Source: Phycisphaeraceae bacterium (lineage in GTDB: Bacteria; Planctomycetota; Phycisphaerae; Phycisphaerales; UBA1924). From it: a stretch of DNA of 64,000 nt. How positions within the stretch are numbered: position 1 is the stretch's first letter; each line of letters starts with the position of its first letter. Below, in pieces: positions 1 through 9,462 of the stretch. The notes under the pieces are model-generated. The model was not told where the DNA came from and made no database searches. It saw only the letters and a program-made list of their open reading frames with translations. A program made the translations under genes and the position numbers. Where the stretch lies: contig JAHBXB010000001.1 of NCBI GenBank assembly GCA_019636655.1, positions 558,001-622,000 of the forward strand, given 5' to 3'.

Positions 1-1599
1 ACGGCTGCTGCAATCGATGGCGATGACAGCAGGGCGCTCGCGGAGGCGGCGCGGCAGTTGCGTTCGGATTCGGCGTCTGATGAGCGCGCGGAGGCGGCGC
101 TGGACGAGCGGATCCTGCAGTTGATGCTGCGGCATGCCGAGCGGTCGTATGCAACGACGTCGCCGACCATGAGCATCGTCGTCGACCGGCTCCGCGCGCT
201 CTACAGCACGTGGTATGAGCTGTTCCCCAGATCCGCATCACCGGATCCCTCGCGGCATGGCACGTTCAAGGATGTCGAGGGGCTGCTGCCGGATATTGCC
301 CGCATGGGATTCGACGTCCTCTACCTGCCGCCGATCCATCCGATCGGCAGGTCCTTCAGGAAGGGGCCGAACAACTCGGCCACCGCGGGGCCCGATGATG
401 TGGGAAGCCCGTGGGCGATCGGGGCCAAGGAAGGCGGGCACAGGTCGATCCATCCGGACCTGGGGACGATGGCCGACTTTGAGGGCCTGGTCGCGGCCGC
501 GGGCCGGCATGGGATGGAGATCGCGCTGGACCTTGCGTTCCAGTGCTCGCCCGACCATCCATATGTACGGGAGCATCCGGAGTGGTTCCGCAGGCGGCCG
601 GACGGCACGATCCAGTACGCGGAGAACCCCCCGAAAAAGTACCAGGATATCTATCCCTTCGACTTTGAGAGCGAGGCATGGGAGTCGCTCTGGGCGGAAC
701 TCCTGGGTGTTGTGCTCCATTGGTGCGACCGCGGCGTACGGATCTTCAGGGTTGACAATCCGCACACTAAGGCGTTTCCGTTCTGGGAATGGCTGATCGA
801 GAGCGTCAAGCGGAAGCACCAGGACGTGCTCTTCCTTGCGGAGGCGTTTACCAGGCCGCGTGTGATGCAGCGGCTGGCCAAGCTCGGCTTTACGCAGTCG
901 TACACGTACTTTGCGTGGAGGAACCTGCCCTGGGAGATCCGCGAGTACTTCACGGAACTGACGCGGACGGGAGTTGCCGAGTACTTCCGCCCCAATGCCT
1001 GGCCGAACACGCCGGACATTTTGACCGAGTACCTGCAGCACGGGGGCCGGCCGGCGGCGATGGCCCGGATCGTGCTCGCCGCGACGCTCTGCGCCAGTTA
1101 CGGTGTGTATGGACCGCCGCTCGAAACCGGGGACTGCACGCCGGTCGCGCCGGGCTCCGAGGAGTATCTGAACTCGGAGAAGTACCAGCGCCGCGTGTGG
1201 GATTTCTCGCGGCCGGACTCCCTTCGCGAGTTCCTGACGCGGATCAACCGGATCCGGCGAGAGAACGCGGCGCTCCAGCAGGATCGGACCCTGACGTTCC
1301 ACGATGCGGACAACCCGTCCGTGGTGTGTTACAGCAAGTCGGCCGGGCCGAATCGGGTCCTCTGCATCGTGAATACCGATCCGCACCGAGTGCAGTGGTC
1401 CGGCCTCGGGCTGGATCTCGGAGCGCTGGGTCTGAAGCCGGATGAGCCGTTCCAAGTGCATGACTTGCTGACGGATGCGCGGTACCTGTGGAAGGGGCCA
1501 CGGAACGTGGTAGGGCTCGATCCCGCCGTGTGCCCGGCGCACGTGTTCGCCATCCGGTCCCGCGGGCGGTCCGAGCGGGACTTTGAGTACTTCCTCTAG
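1..1599 (+). CDS. glgE: GlgE, alpha-1,4-glucan:maltose-1-phosphate maltosyltransferase (5' end missing)
   Basis: GlgE is a GH13 enzyme that adds maltose from alpha-maltose-1-phosphate to the end of an alpha-1,4-glucan in the cytoplasm. The frame is open from the first base, so the N-terminal domain lies outside the window; 532 of the family's usual roughly 660-700 residues are visible. The GH13 barrel can be read: the nucleophile region RVDNPHTK with its Asp at 754-756, and the acid/base region LAEAFTRP with its Glu at 841-843, both typical of GlgE rather than other GH13 enzymes. The end FEYFL resembles known GlgE C-termini. The next gene, a treS-maltokinase fusion, starts 14 bp after the stop, and glgB follows, so this is the operon making and polymerising maltose-1-phosphate. 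Identity is secure; only the start is unknown. Confidence 0.95.
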   Translation, partial: TAAAIDGDDSRALAEAARQLRSDSASDERAEAALDERILQLMLRHAERSYATTSPTMSIVVDRLRALYSTWYELFPRSASPDPSRHGTFKDVEGLLPDIARMGFDVLYLPPIHPIGRSFRKGPNNSATAGPDDVGSPWAIGAKEGGHRSIHPDLGTMADFEGLVAAAGRHGMEIALDLAFQCSPDHPYVREHPEWFRRRPDGTIQYAENPPKKYQDIYPFDFESEAWESLWAELLGVVLHWCDRGVRIFRVDNPHTKAFPFWEWLIESVKRKHQDVLFLAEAFTRPRVMQRLAKLGFTQSYTYFAWRNLPWEIREYFTELTRTGVAEYFRPNAWPNTPDILTEYLQHGGRPAAMARIVLAATLCASYGVYGPPLETGDCTPVAPGSEEYLNSEKYQRRVWDFSRPDSLREFLTRINRIRRENAALQQDRTLTFHDADNPSVVCYSKSAGPNRVLCIVNTDPHRVQWSGLGLDLGALGLKPDEPFQVHDLLTDARYLWKGPRNVVGLDPAVCPAHVFAIRSRGRSERDFEYFL

Positions 1600-1613
1600 A
1601 GCGGAGATTCGTG

Positions 1614-4600
1614 ATGCCGGCAACACGACGACGAGGCTCCACGGCTCGTACCGCTCCGGCGGGATCGCCAAACGGCACCGGCTCCACGGGCGAGCAGGAC
1701 CCGCTCTGGTACAAGAACGCGATCATCTATGAGCTGCATGTCCGGTCGTTCTGCGATTCCACGGGGGACGGGATTGGGGACTTCAACGGCTTGATCTCGA
1801 AGCTGGACTATCTCCAGGATCTCGGGGTCACGGCGGTCTGGCTGCTGCCGTTCTACCCGTCTCCGCTCAAGGACGACGGCTACGACATCGCGGACTACAT
1901 GAACGTGAACCCGTCCTACGGGACGTTCCGCGATGTCGAGAGGTTCATCAAGGAGGCCCACCGGCGCGGGCTGCGGGTGATCACCGAACTGGTCGTCAAC
2001 CACACGTCGGATGCGCACCCGTGGTTCCAGAGGGCACGCCGGGCTCCGAAGGGGAGCGCCCACCGCGACTACTACGTCTGGAGCGACACGCCGGACCGAT
2101 ACGTCGGGACCCGCATCATCTTCAAGGACTTCGAGACGAGCAACTGGGCGTGGGACCCGGTGGCGAAGCAGTACTACTGGCACCGGTTCTATTCGCACCA
2201 GCCCGACCTGAACTTCGAGAACCCGGCCGTGCTGGCCGAGGTGCTGAAGGTGCTGGATCACTGGATGAGCGCCGGCGTCGACGGCATGCGGCTTGACGCG
2301 ATCCCGTACCTGTTCGAGCGGGACGGCACGAACTGCGAGAACCTGCCCGAGACGCACGAGGTGCTGCGGAAGATCCGCTCGCACGTAGACAAGACCTGGC
2401 CCGGCCGCATGCTGCTCGCCGAAGCGAACCAGTGGCCCGAGGATGCCATCGCGTACTTCGGCCAGGGCGATGAGTGCCACATGGCGTTCCACTTTCCGCT
2501 CATGCCCCGGCTGTTCATGGCCCTGCGCATGGAGGACCGTTTCCCGATCATCGACATCCTGGAGCAGACCCCGGAGATCCCCAAGTCGTGCCAGTGGGCG
2601 GTGTTCCTGAGGAACCACGACGAACTCACGCTCGAGATGGTGACCGACGAGGAGCGGGACTACATGTACCGCGTCTACGCGGCCGACCGCGACGCACGGA
2701 TCAACCTTGGCATCCGGCGCCGCCTTGCCCCGCTGCTCGCCAACAACCGACGCAAGATCGAGCTGATGAACGCGCTGCTCTTCTCGCTGCCGGGCACGCC
2801 GATGCTGTACTACGGCGACGAGATCGGGATGGGCGACAATGTGTACCTCGGCGACCGGGACGGGGTCCGGACGCCGATGCAGTGGTCCGCCGATCGGAAT
2901 GCGGGGTTCTCGCGCTGCGGCCCGCAGCGGCTCTTCCTGCCGATCATCATCGACCCCGAGTACCACTACGAGACGGTGAACGTCGAGTCGCAGCTCGCAA
3001 ACCCCTCCTCATTGCTGTGGTGGACCAAGCGACTGATCGCTCTGCGAAAACGTCACCCGGTGTTCGGCAACGGCGACATCGAGTTCATGTCGCCGACCAA
3101 CCCGAAGGTGCTGGCGTTCGTTCGATCCGGGTCCGACGAGACGGCGATGGTCGTGGCGAACCTGTCCCGCTTCGCCCAGCCGACCCACATCGACCTGTCC
3201 AAGTTCGCGGGGCTAACCCCGGTCGAGATCTTCGGCCAGACACCGTTTCCTGCAATCGACGACAAGCCGTATTTCCTCACGCTCGGCCCGCACAGTTTCT
3301 ACTGGTTCCTCTTCAAGCCAAACGAGGCGTTCGCCGTTACGAGCGACGGGACGGACGCACGGTTGCTCCCGGTCGTCGATTGTCCGCGCGATCCGGCCGC
3401 GTGGCTCCCGACTCGGGAGGGGTGGCCCACACTGGGACGCCTGCTGTCGGGCGACGTGCCTCATCGCCGCTGGTTTGCGTCGAAGGCCAAGACGTTCCGC
3501 GCCCTGCACGTCACGGACTGCGTTCCGTTCAAGCACGCCGCGGGCTCCGCGGGGGCGTGGATGCTCCTGTGCCAGGTCGACTACGCCGACCACGAGCCCG
3601 AGACGTACGCGATACCGATCGTGATGTACCCGAAGGACGATACGGCGAGCCCGCTCGCCGATCGCCCGGCCGGCGTCATCGCGACGGTCGCGGACCCATC
3701 GGGAACCCAGTGGGTGCTGGCGGACGCGATGAGCACGCCCGACATGCCGGCGTTGCTCCTGGACTGCATCGCCCGCGGCCGGTCCCACCCGGGCACCCGC
3801 GGCGAACTCATTGCGACCAAGACCCGGGCATTCGGACCGACGGGTGATGTGAAGTCGCTGCCGGTCAAGATCAGCCGGGCCGAGCAGAGCAACTCGTCGG
3901 CGATGTTCGGTGATCGCTTCGTGCTCAAGCTCTTCCGCAGGATCGAGGCGGGGGTCAATCCCGATCTCGAGGTGCTCCGGCACCTCACCGAGAGGGCGCG
4001 ATTCGGCAATACCCCGTCGCTCACGGGTTCGATCGAGTACCGAACCGGGTCCGACGATCCGCGGACGCTGGCCATCCTGCAGGAGTTTGTCGAGAACCAG
4101 GGGGACGCATGGTCGTACGCGCTCGACCAGGTCGGATTGTTCTACGAGCGTGCGCTCGCCCTGGGCGATTCCCAGATCACGCAGATCCGATCGCTGCTGC
4201 CCGAGTCGCCGCTGGACTCGTTCACGGACGCCCTCACCAAGGAGTGCGCGGACCTGCTCGGGGACTTTGCGGTCGCCGCGGCGCTGCTGGGGAGGCGGAC
4301 GCTTGAGTTGCACGTGGCCCTGGCGACCGATCACGGCAACCCCGAGTTCACACCGGAGCCCTACTCGGCGCTGTACCAGCGTTCACTCTCACAGTCCATG
4401 CGGAACACGGTGCGCCGGACGCTGCAGATGCTCCGGAAGAAGATGGACAGGATCCCGGCCGATGCCCGGTCGAGCGTCGACGAGCTTGTCGGCCGGGAGG
4501 CGGATGCCGTTGCGTTCTTCCAATCGGCGAGCACAATCCCCGTCAGTACGCTGCGGATTCGGTGCCACGGTGACTACCACCTTGGTCAGGTTCTCTGGAC

Positions 4601-5021
4601 GGGCAAGGACTTTGTCATCATCGACTTTGAAGGGGAGCCCAACCGATCGCTCGGCGAGCGTCGGCTGAAGCGATCGCCGCTGCGCGATGTGGCGTCCATG
4701 ATGCGATCGTTCCAGTACGCGTCGGAGACGGGCCTGCGGCGGCACCACGACCGCGGCGGCAACGGTGCTCCGGCGATGCACCGGCTCGCGGACCTCTGGC
4801 AGGTTGCGGCGACCAGCGCGTACGTGGGCGCCTACGTGTCCATGGCGAGGAAGACTGCCCCGTCGCTGATCCCGGAGAGTGACGATGCGGTCCGTACGTT
4901 GCTGAGGATCTGGCTCTTCGAGAAGTCGCTCTCGGAGATCAACTACGAGCTGAACAGCCGCCCCGACTGGGTGGGGATTCCGCTGGCCGCCGCGTTGTCG
5001 CTGCTGTCCGGAGGCCACTGA
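1614..5021 (+). CDS. treS: Trehalose synthase / maltokinase fusion (TreS-Pep2)
   Basis: This is a two-enzyme fusion of 1135 residues. The first half is trehalose synthase, a GH13 isomerase converting trehalose to maltose; the second half is maltokinase, which phosphorylates maltose to maltose-1-phosphate, the donor for GlgE. Counting from the GTG at 1611, the GH13 part shows GMRLDAIPYL (nucleophile Asp about 229), LLAEANQWP (Glu about 271) and LRNHDELTLE (Asp about 337). The kinase part shows the catalytic loop CHGDYHLGQV (Asp about 988) and metal-binding IIDFEGEP (about 1005). GTG 1611 and ATG 1614 are both possible starts; the GGAG at 1603-1606 is 7 nt from the ATG, so the ATG is preferred. 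It sits tightly between glgE and glgB. Such fusions are known in bacteria with the GlgE pathway. Confidence 0.96.
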   Translation: MPATRRRGSTARTAPAGSPNGTGSTGEQDPLWYKNAIIYELHVRSFCDSTGDGIGDFNGLISKLDYLQDLGVTAVWLLPFYPSPLKDDGYDIADYMNVNPSYGTFRDVERFIKEAHRRGLRVITELVVNHTSDAHPWFQRARRAPKGSAHRDYYVWSDTPDRYVGTRIIFKDFETSNWAWDPVAKQYYWHRFYSHQPDLNFENPAVLAEVLKVLDHWMSAGVDGMRLDAIPYLFERDGTNCENLPETHEVLRKIRSHVDKTWPGRMLLAEANQWPEDAIAYFGQGDECHMAFHFPLMPRLFMALRMEDRFPIIDILEQTPEIPKSCQWAVFLRNHDELTLEMVTDEERDYMYRVYAADRDARINLGIRRRLAPLLANNRRKIELMNALLFSLPGTPMLYYGDEIGMGDNVYLGDRDGVRTPMQWSADRNAGFSRCGPQRLFLPIIIDPEYHYETVNVESQLANPSSLLWWTKRLIALRKRHPVFGNGDIEFMSPTNPKVLAFVRSGSDETAMVVANLSRFAQPTHIDLSKFAGLTPVEIFGQTPFPAIDDKPYFLTLGPHSFYWFLFKPNEAFAVTSDGTDARLLPVVDCPRDPAAWLPTREGWPTLGRLLSGDVPHRRWFASKAKTFRALHVTDCVPFKHAAGSAGAWMLLCQVDYADHEPETYAIPIVMYPKDDTASPLADRPAGVIATVADPSGTQWVLADAMSTPDMPALLLDCIARGRSHPGTRGELIATKTRAFGPTGDVKSLPVKISRAEQSNSSAMFGDRFVLKLFRRIEAGVNPDLEVLRHLTERARFGNTPSLTGSIEYRTGSDDPRTLAILQEFVENQGDAWSYALDQVGLFYERALALGDSQITQIRSLLPESPLDSFTDALTKECADLLGDFAVAAALLGRRTLELHVALATDHGNPEFTPEPYSALYQRSLSQSMRNTVRRTLQMLRKKMDRIPADARSSVDELVGREADAVAFFQSASTIPVSTLRIRCHGDYHLGQVLWTGKDFVIIDFEGEPNRSLGERRLKRSPLRDVASMMRSFQYASETGLRRHHDRGGNGAPAMHRLADLWQVAATSAYVGAYVSMARKTAPSLIPESDDAVRTLLRIWLFEKSLSEINYELNSRPDWVGIPLAAALSLLSGGH

Positions 5022-5045
5022 ACCGATCCGATCGGAGGAAACACC

Positions 5046-7070
5046 ATGGCACGGCAGACTCACGCTGGACCCTCAACGCGGCAGCCCGCCGTCGTGGACC
5101 CCCGCGGACAGGCCGGAGCTGACAGCCCCAGTCTTCTTGGCGCCGATGATCTGCATCTGTTCAACGAGGGCACGCACTATCGGTTGTACGACAAGCTTGG
5201 GGCGCATCTTGTGCGATCGGGGGGCGAGAGCGGGGTCCAGTTCGGGGTCTGGGCGCCGAACGCGCGGTATGTGGCGGTCGTGGGCGATTTCAACGGGTGG
5301 GACCGGGGCAGGAATCCACTCAAGCCGCGGGGGAGCGCGGGCCTGTGGGAGGGCTTTGTGCCCGGTGTCGCGGCGGGCGCGCGGTACAAGTTCCACGTCG
5401 CCTCGCGGGAAAACTCGTACACCGCGGACAAGGCCGATCCCTTCGGCGCCATGCACGAAACGCCGCCCAATACCGCGTCGATCGTTCACGGGCTCGAATA
5501 TGCATGGGGGGACGCGGCCTGGATGCGGGACCGCGGCTCTCGCCAGACGCTCCGCTCGCCGATGTCGATCTACGAGGTGCACATCGGGTCGTGGATGCGA
5601 AGCGACGAGGGGGACGGGACACGACCCCTCTCCTACCGCGAACTGGCCCCCCGGCTGGCGGACTACGTGAAGTCGCTCGGCTTCACGCATGTTGAGTTCA
5701 TGCCGGTGATGGAGCACCCGTTTTACGGGTCGTGGGGGTACCAGACGACCGGGTACTTCGCTCCGACAAGCCGGTACGGGACACCGCAGGACTTCATGTT
5801 CCTGGTGGACCACCTGCACCAGAACGGGATCGGCGTCATTCTCGATTGGGTGCCGTCGCACTTTCCCAGCGACGAGCACGGCCTCGGGTACTTCGACGGC
5901 ACGCACCTCTTCGAGCACTCGGACCCCCGCCAGGGCTTCCATCCCGACTGGAAGTCGCTGATATTCAACTATTCGCGGCACGAGACGCGGGCATTCCTGA
6001 TCAGCAGCGCCGTCTTCTGGCTCGACAAGTACCACGCCGACGGGCTCCGCGTCGACGCCGTCGCCTCCATGCTCTACCTGGACTACGGGCGCCGCACCGG
6101 CGAGTGGATCCCCAACAGGTTCGGCGGTCGTGAGAACATCGACGCGGTGGAGTTCCTCCGCCAGCTCAACTCCGAGGTGTACCGCTCGTTCCCGGATGTG
6201 CAGACGATCGCCGAGGAATCAACCGCGTGGCCCATGGTGTCCAAGCCGGTCTATGTAGGCGGGCTGGGCTTCGGCATGAAATGGGACATGGGGTGGATGC
6301 ACGACACCCTGGGCTATCTCCAGCAGGACCCGGTCTACCGCAAGTTCGCCCACAACTCGCTGACGTTCCGCAGCATGTACCAGTTTGCGGAGAACTACGT
6401 GCTGCCGCTGTCCCACGACGAGGTTGTGCACCTGAAGGGCTCCCTGCTCAGCCGCATGCCCGGCGATGTGTGGCAGAAGTTCGCCAACCTCCGGCTTCTG
6501 CTGGCGCTCCAGTGGCTGGAGCCGGGCAAGAAGCTGCTGTTCATGGGGGGCGAGTTCGGCCAATGGGGAGAGTGGAATCACGACTCGGGCCTGGATTGGG
6601 CCCTCGCATCGCCGGGCTCGCCTCATGACCGGGTGCGGGCGCTGGTGACCCAGCTCAACCGGCTCCATCGCGAGCTGCCCGCTCTGCACGAGTTTGATTC
6701 GCAGCCGCAGGGGTTTGAGTGGATCGACGCCAACGATGCGGACCAGAGCGTGATCAGTTTCCTGCGGCGGGGCGCCGGCACGGACGAGCTTGCCGTTGCC
6801 GTGATCAACTGCACGCCGGTTGTCCGACGCAACTACCGCATCGGTGTGGACCGGGCCGGTATCTGGCGCGAGGTGTTGAACACCGACGCAATGGAGTTCG
6901 GCGGCTCCGGCCAGGGAAACATGGGACAGGTAGAGGCGGCCCCGGTGCCGTGCCTGAGGCGGCCGTTCTCGCTGAACCTCACCCTGCCACCCCTGGCGGC
7001 CCTGCTGCTGACACCGGAGCGAGGGGCGACGGCCGGGAGTGACCCGACGAAGTCCCAGCCCACGCCGTGA
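5046..7070 (+). CDS. glgB: GlgB, 1,4-alpha-glucan branching enzyme
   Basis: GlgB cuts alpha-1,4 chains and re-attaches them as alpha-1,6 branches in glycogen-like glucan. The 674-residue protein has an N-terminal CBM48-type beta domain (about 55-150, with GVWAPNARYVAVVGDFNGW), a GH13 barrel and a C-terminal beta domain. The catalytic triad is visible: Asp337 in LRVDAVASM, Glu390 in TIAEES and Asp458 in LSHDEV. It is shorter than E. coli GlgB (728) because it lacks most of the N1 extension. A strong GGAGGAA at 5034-5040 is 5 nt before the ATG. It follows the treS fusion by 24 bp and completes the GlgE-route operon; no glgC or glgA is visible here. Confidence 0.97.
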   Translation: MARQTHAGPSTRQPAVVDPRGQAGADSPSLLGADDLHLFNEGTHYRLYDKLGAHLVRSGGESGVQFGVWAPNARYVAVVGDFNGWDRGRNPLKPRGSAGLWEGFVPGVAAGARYKFHVASRENSYTADKADPFGAMHETPPNTASIVHGLEYAWGDAAWMRDRGSRQTLRSPMSIYEVHIGSWMRSDEGDGTRPLSYRELAPRLADYVKSLGFTHVEFMPVMEHPFYGSWGYQTTGYFAPTSRYGTPQDFMFLVDHLHQNGIGVILDWVPSHFPSDEHGLGYFDGTHLFEHSDPRQGFHPDWKSLIFNYSRHETRAFLISSAVFWLDKYHADGLRVDAVASMLYLDYGRRTGEWIPNRFGGRENIDAVEFLRQLNSEVYRSFPDVQTIAEESTAWPMVSKPVYVGGLGFGMKWDMGWMHDTLGYLQQDPVYRKFAHNSLTFRSMYQFAENYVLPLSHDEVVHLKGSLLSRMPGDVWQKFANLRLLLALQWLEPGKKLLFMGGEFGQWGEWNHDSGLDWALASPGSPHDRVRALVTQLNRLHRELPALHEFDSQPQGFEWIDANDADQSVISFLRRGAGTDELAVAVINCTPVVRRNYRIGVDRAGIWREVLNTDAMEFGGSGQGNMGQVEAAPVPCLRRPFSLNLTLPPLAALLLTPERGATAGSDPTKSQPTP

Positions 7071-7127
7071 CCCGCCGTGTTCGGGCAGAATCTTCTGCCG
7101 GAACGCCCGACCTACCCTGAGGCTCGC

Positions 7128-7979
7128 ATGCTCTCGACTTCCGCACGCGACTGGTCAAAGACAACGCAGCCGCAACGGCCGCTGCCGTCGGTGGTCGAGG
7201 TGCGTGCGATACCACTCGAGTCCCACGATTCGATCGATTCCACGAGTCTCGAGGCACGACGGATACTCGCGGCGGCGCCGGCCGGCGGGGAACCGCGGGT
7301 TCCAAGGCTCATCGTGGCCAATACCCAGACCGCGGGGGTCGGTCGGCTGGGCCGGACGTGGGTAAGCCCGAGGGGCGGGATCTGGTTCACGCTCATTTGG
7401 CCGCTGCCGCCTGAACCTTCGGATGCCGCGGCGGTATTGGACGGGCTTGGGCTTCGCATCGGAGTGGCGGTCTGGGAAGTGATTGCCCAGGCCGTTGTCC
7501 GCCGCTGGGCGGAGAGCGCGGTCACGATCAAGTGGCCCAATGACATCCTGATCAACGGACGGAAGGTGTGCGGCCTGCTCACCGAGATTATCGGTTCACC
7601 CGGGGCGAGAGCCGCTCTTGTCGGCGTCGGGATCAACGCCAACTTCACGGCATCGGAACTCCCGGATGACCTCCCCACTCCCGTTACGACACTGCGCGAT
7701 GAACTGGCGACCGATGCCAACGCCGCGGGCGTGCTGGACGAGGTGCTGCGGCGACTCTACCGGGCCCTGACCGGGCGGGGGCTGGACCATATCACGCTGA
7801 TGCGGGCCCGCCGCCAACTGCACGGCGTCGGCAAGCCCGCCAGAGTGACTCTCCCTGACGGTTCGTCGCTCGAGGGGACCATCGTCGGCTTGTCCGATTC
7901 GGGCACGCTCATTCTGAGAGCACCGACTGGCGAGCACATCCTGCCGGCCGGGAGCGACGTCATCACCTCGCCCGGCTAA
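7128..7979 (+). CDS. birA: BirA-type biotin--[acetyl-CoA-carboxylase] ligase
   Basis: Biotin protein ligase activates biotin with ATP and attaches it to the lysine of biotin carboxyl carrier proteins. The family motifs are present: QTAGVGRLGRTWVSP (biotinyl-AMP loop), GGIWFTLIWP, VTIKWPNDIL and GRKVCGLLTE, followed by an SH3-like C-terminal domain (ARVTLPDGSSLEGTIVG...). There is no N-terminal helix-turn-helix, so this is a class I enzyme without repressor function. The reading frame extends back to a GTG at 7077, but ATG 7128 with GAGG 5 nt upstream is preferred, giving 283 residues. Its stop overlaps the end of guaD, which comes from the opposite strand, by 17 bp. Confidence 0.92.
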   Translation: MLSTSARDWSKTTQPQRPLPSVVEVRAIPLESHDSIDSTSLEARRILAAAPAGGEPRVPRLIVANTQTAGVGRLGRTWVSPRGGIWFTLIWPLPPEPSDAAAVLDGLGLRIGVAVWEVIAQAVVRRWAESAVTIKWPNDILINGRKVCGLLTEIIGSPGARAALVGVGINANFTASELPDDLPTPVTTLRDELATDANAAGVLDEVLRRLYRALTGRGLDHITLMRARRQLHGVGKPARVTLPDGSSLEGTIVGLSDSGTLILRAPTGEHILPAGSDVITSPG

Positions 7980-9231
7980 CCAGTTCGGTGCTGTACGAAA
8001 CTCGTCCTGCGACGATCGTGTGCTCGATCCAGCGATCGTCCCAGGCGTAGAGGAGCATCGAAAGAGGGTCGACGCCCGTTGCATCCCGGTCCAGCCATCG
8101 CGGCGGCAGGCCACGGGGTCTGACGAGCACGATATCAGCCGCGGAGCCGACAGCCAGCCTGCCGGTGTCGCTCCAGCCCAGGGCGTCGGCGTTCCCCGCG
8201 GTGATGAGCCACCACATCTGCGCGCCGGCCGGGACCTCGGAACCGCTCCGCTTGGCCGTTTCGATCATGCCGCGAGCGACACGAACCATGGAAATGTCGG
8301 GACCGCCTGCGATATCGCTCCCAAGCGCCAAACGGACACTCCCGCGGCGGTGGTCGTCAAGACTCATTGCGCCGGACCCAAGGAACAGGTTGGCGCCCGG
8401 GCAATGGGCCACAATGCTCCCGGACCGGGCCAGGATTGCCCGCTCGTCGTTGTTGAGCCAGACGGCGTGGCCGAGGATGGTGCGGGGATTCAGCAGGCCG
8501 GCCTTCTCGTACACGGCGGTGTAATGGACGGAGTCGTGAAGAGTGCGGACAAGGTCGCACTCGCTCCGGGTCTCGGACAGGTGTGTCTGGACAGCGAGCC
8601 GGCGCCGCCGCGCGATTTCGCCGCTCCCAGCAAGGAGATCCGGTGAGCAGGAGACGGCGAACCGGGGGGTTACGGCGGCCTCCAGACGTCCCCCGCCGCT
8701 CTCCCCGGCGATCCGATCGGCAAAGGCCTCGGCTTCCGCAAGCAACTGGACCGCCGGCCGGAGGAGTTCGGTGGGCGCCTGCTGGTCCATCAGCACCTGC
8801 CCAACCAGGGCCCTCAGGCGGTGATCCCGAATGACCGCGGCCGCCGCGAGCGCCCCCTGGTGATGGACCGTGGCGTACGCGGCGACCCCGGTCGTGCCAT
8901 GGGAAACGAGGCGGCGGCAGACCCGGTCGGTCATGGCGGCGGCGTAGTCCGGGTCGGCCCAGCGGACCTCGGCAGGAAAGATCACTCTGGAGAGCCATTC
9001 GAGCAGTTCCAGGCCATCGGCCCCGACAGAATCGAACTGCGGCAGGTGGACGTGTGCGTCAATAAACCCTGGGAAAATAAGGTGTTCTGGCGATCCGAGG
9101 TCGGGGGATGCGGGGCAGTCTCCCAGGCCGAGCTCCGCAATGGCGCCACCCTCAAGGCGGAGCCAGCCGGGCGACAGCGACAACTCGGACCGGTCGGGCA
9201 GGGGAAGGGCGAGCTGGCCAAGAATGATCAT
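7963..9231 (-). CDS. guaD: Guanine deaminase
   Basis: Guanine deaminase hydrolyses guanine to xanthine and ammonia in purine catabolism. The 422-residue protein belongs to the metal-dependent amidohydrolases. Zinc-binding PGFIDAHVHLPQFDS lies near the N-terminus, then LLEWLSRVIFPAE, AAVTPRFAVSCS, VQTHLSETRSE, LGHAVWLN, IAHCPGANLFLGSG and LALGSDIAGG. This series follows animal and bacterial guanine deaminases closely, which separates it from other amidohydrolases. The frame is open upstream of the ATG at 9231, but the conserved part begins there. There is no Shine-Dalgarno; a TACATT box lies 6 nt before the ATG, suggesting a leaderless transcript. The gene runs convergently into birA. Confidence 0.93.
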   Translation of the reverse strand: MIILGQLALPLPDRSELSLSPGWLRLEGGAIAELGLGDCPASPDLGSPEHLIFPGFIDAHVHLPQFDSVGADGLELLEWLSRVIFPAEVRWADPDYAAAMTDRVCRRLVSHGTTGVAAYATVHHQGALAAAAVIRDHRLRALVGQVLMDQQAPTELLRPAVQLLAEAEAFADRIAGESGGGRLEAAVTPRFAVSCSPDLLAGSGEIARRRRLAVQTHLSETRSECDLVRTLHDSVHYTAVYEKAGLLNPRTILGHAVWLNNDERAILARSGSIVAHCPGANLFLGSGAMSLDDHRRGSVRLALGSDIAGGPDISMVRVARGMIETAKRSGSEVPAGAQMWWLITAGNADALGWSDTGRLAVGSAADIVLVRPRGLPPRWLDRDATGVDPLSMLLYAWDDRWIEHTIVAGRVSYSTELVSRAR

Positions 9232-9237
9232 GGGCGG

Positions 9238-9243
9238 AATGTA
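9238..9243 (-). promoter_or_regulatory. Candidate -10 box for a leaderless guaD mRNA
   Basis: TACATT on the minus strand lies 6 nt before the guaD ATG, and no Shine-Dalgarno occurs between them. With usual -10 to start-site spacing, transcription would begin at the A of the ATG. No clear -35 box is seen. Confidence 0.4.
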
Positions 9244-9334
9244 GCGCGGGGAGAACGGGCTCGGGCCGGGCGGACCGCGGAGTGCCGACCAGCGCCGATC
9301 ACCGCGTTTTCGAGGCATTTTTGAGGGGGGCGAG

Positions 9335-9363
9335 TTGCTTCACCCGACAAAAGTCGCTACAAA
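9335..9363 (+). promoter_or_regulatory. Candidate sigma-70 promoter for the HU gene
   Basis: TTGCTT at 9335-9340 and TACAAA at 9358-9363 are separated by 17 bp, about 100 nt upstream of the HU start. The stretch is clearly poorer in G+C than its surroundings. Confidence 0.45.
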
Positions 9364-9462
9364 CCGCGTCAGCGGTGGACCTGCGGGTACTCGGCGAGGA
9401 GCGCCCCCGCGTTGTCGGATGACCGAATACGCCCCGCAGTTCCGCTACGAATGGAGACGACG

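Noticed and set aside
7084-7099. Inverted repeat GGCAGAA/TTCTGCC after glgB as a terminator
   Set aside because: The loop would be only two bases and no T-run follows; at best a weak hairpin in the birA leader.
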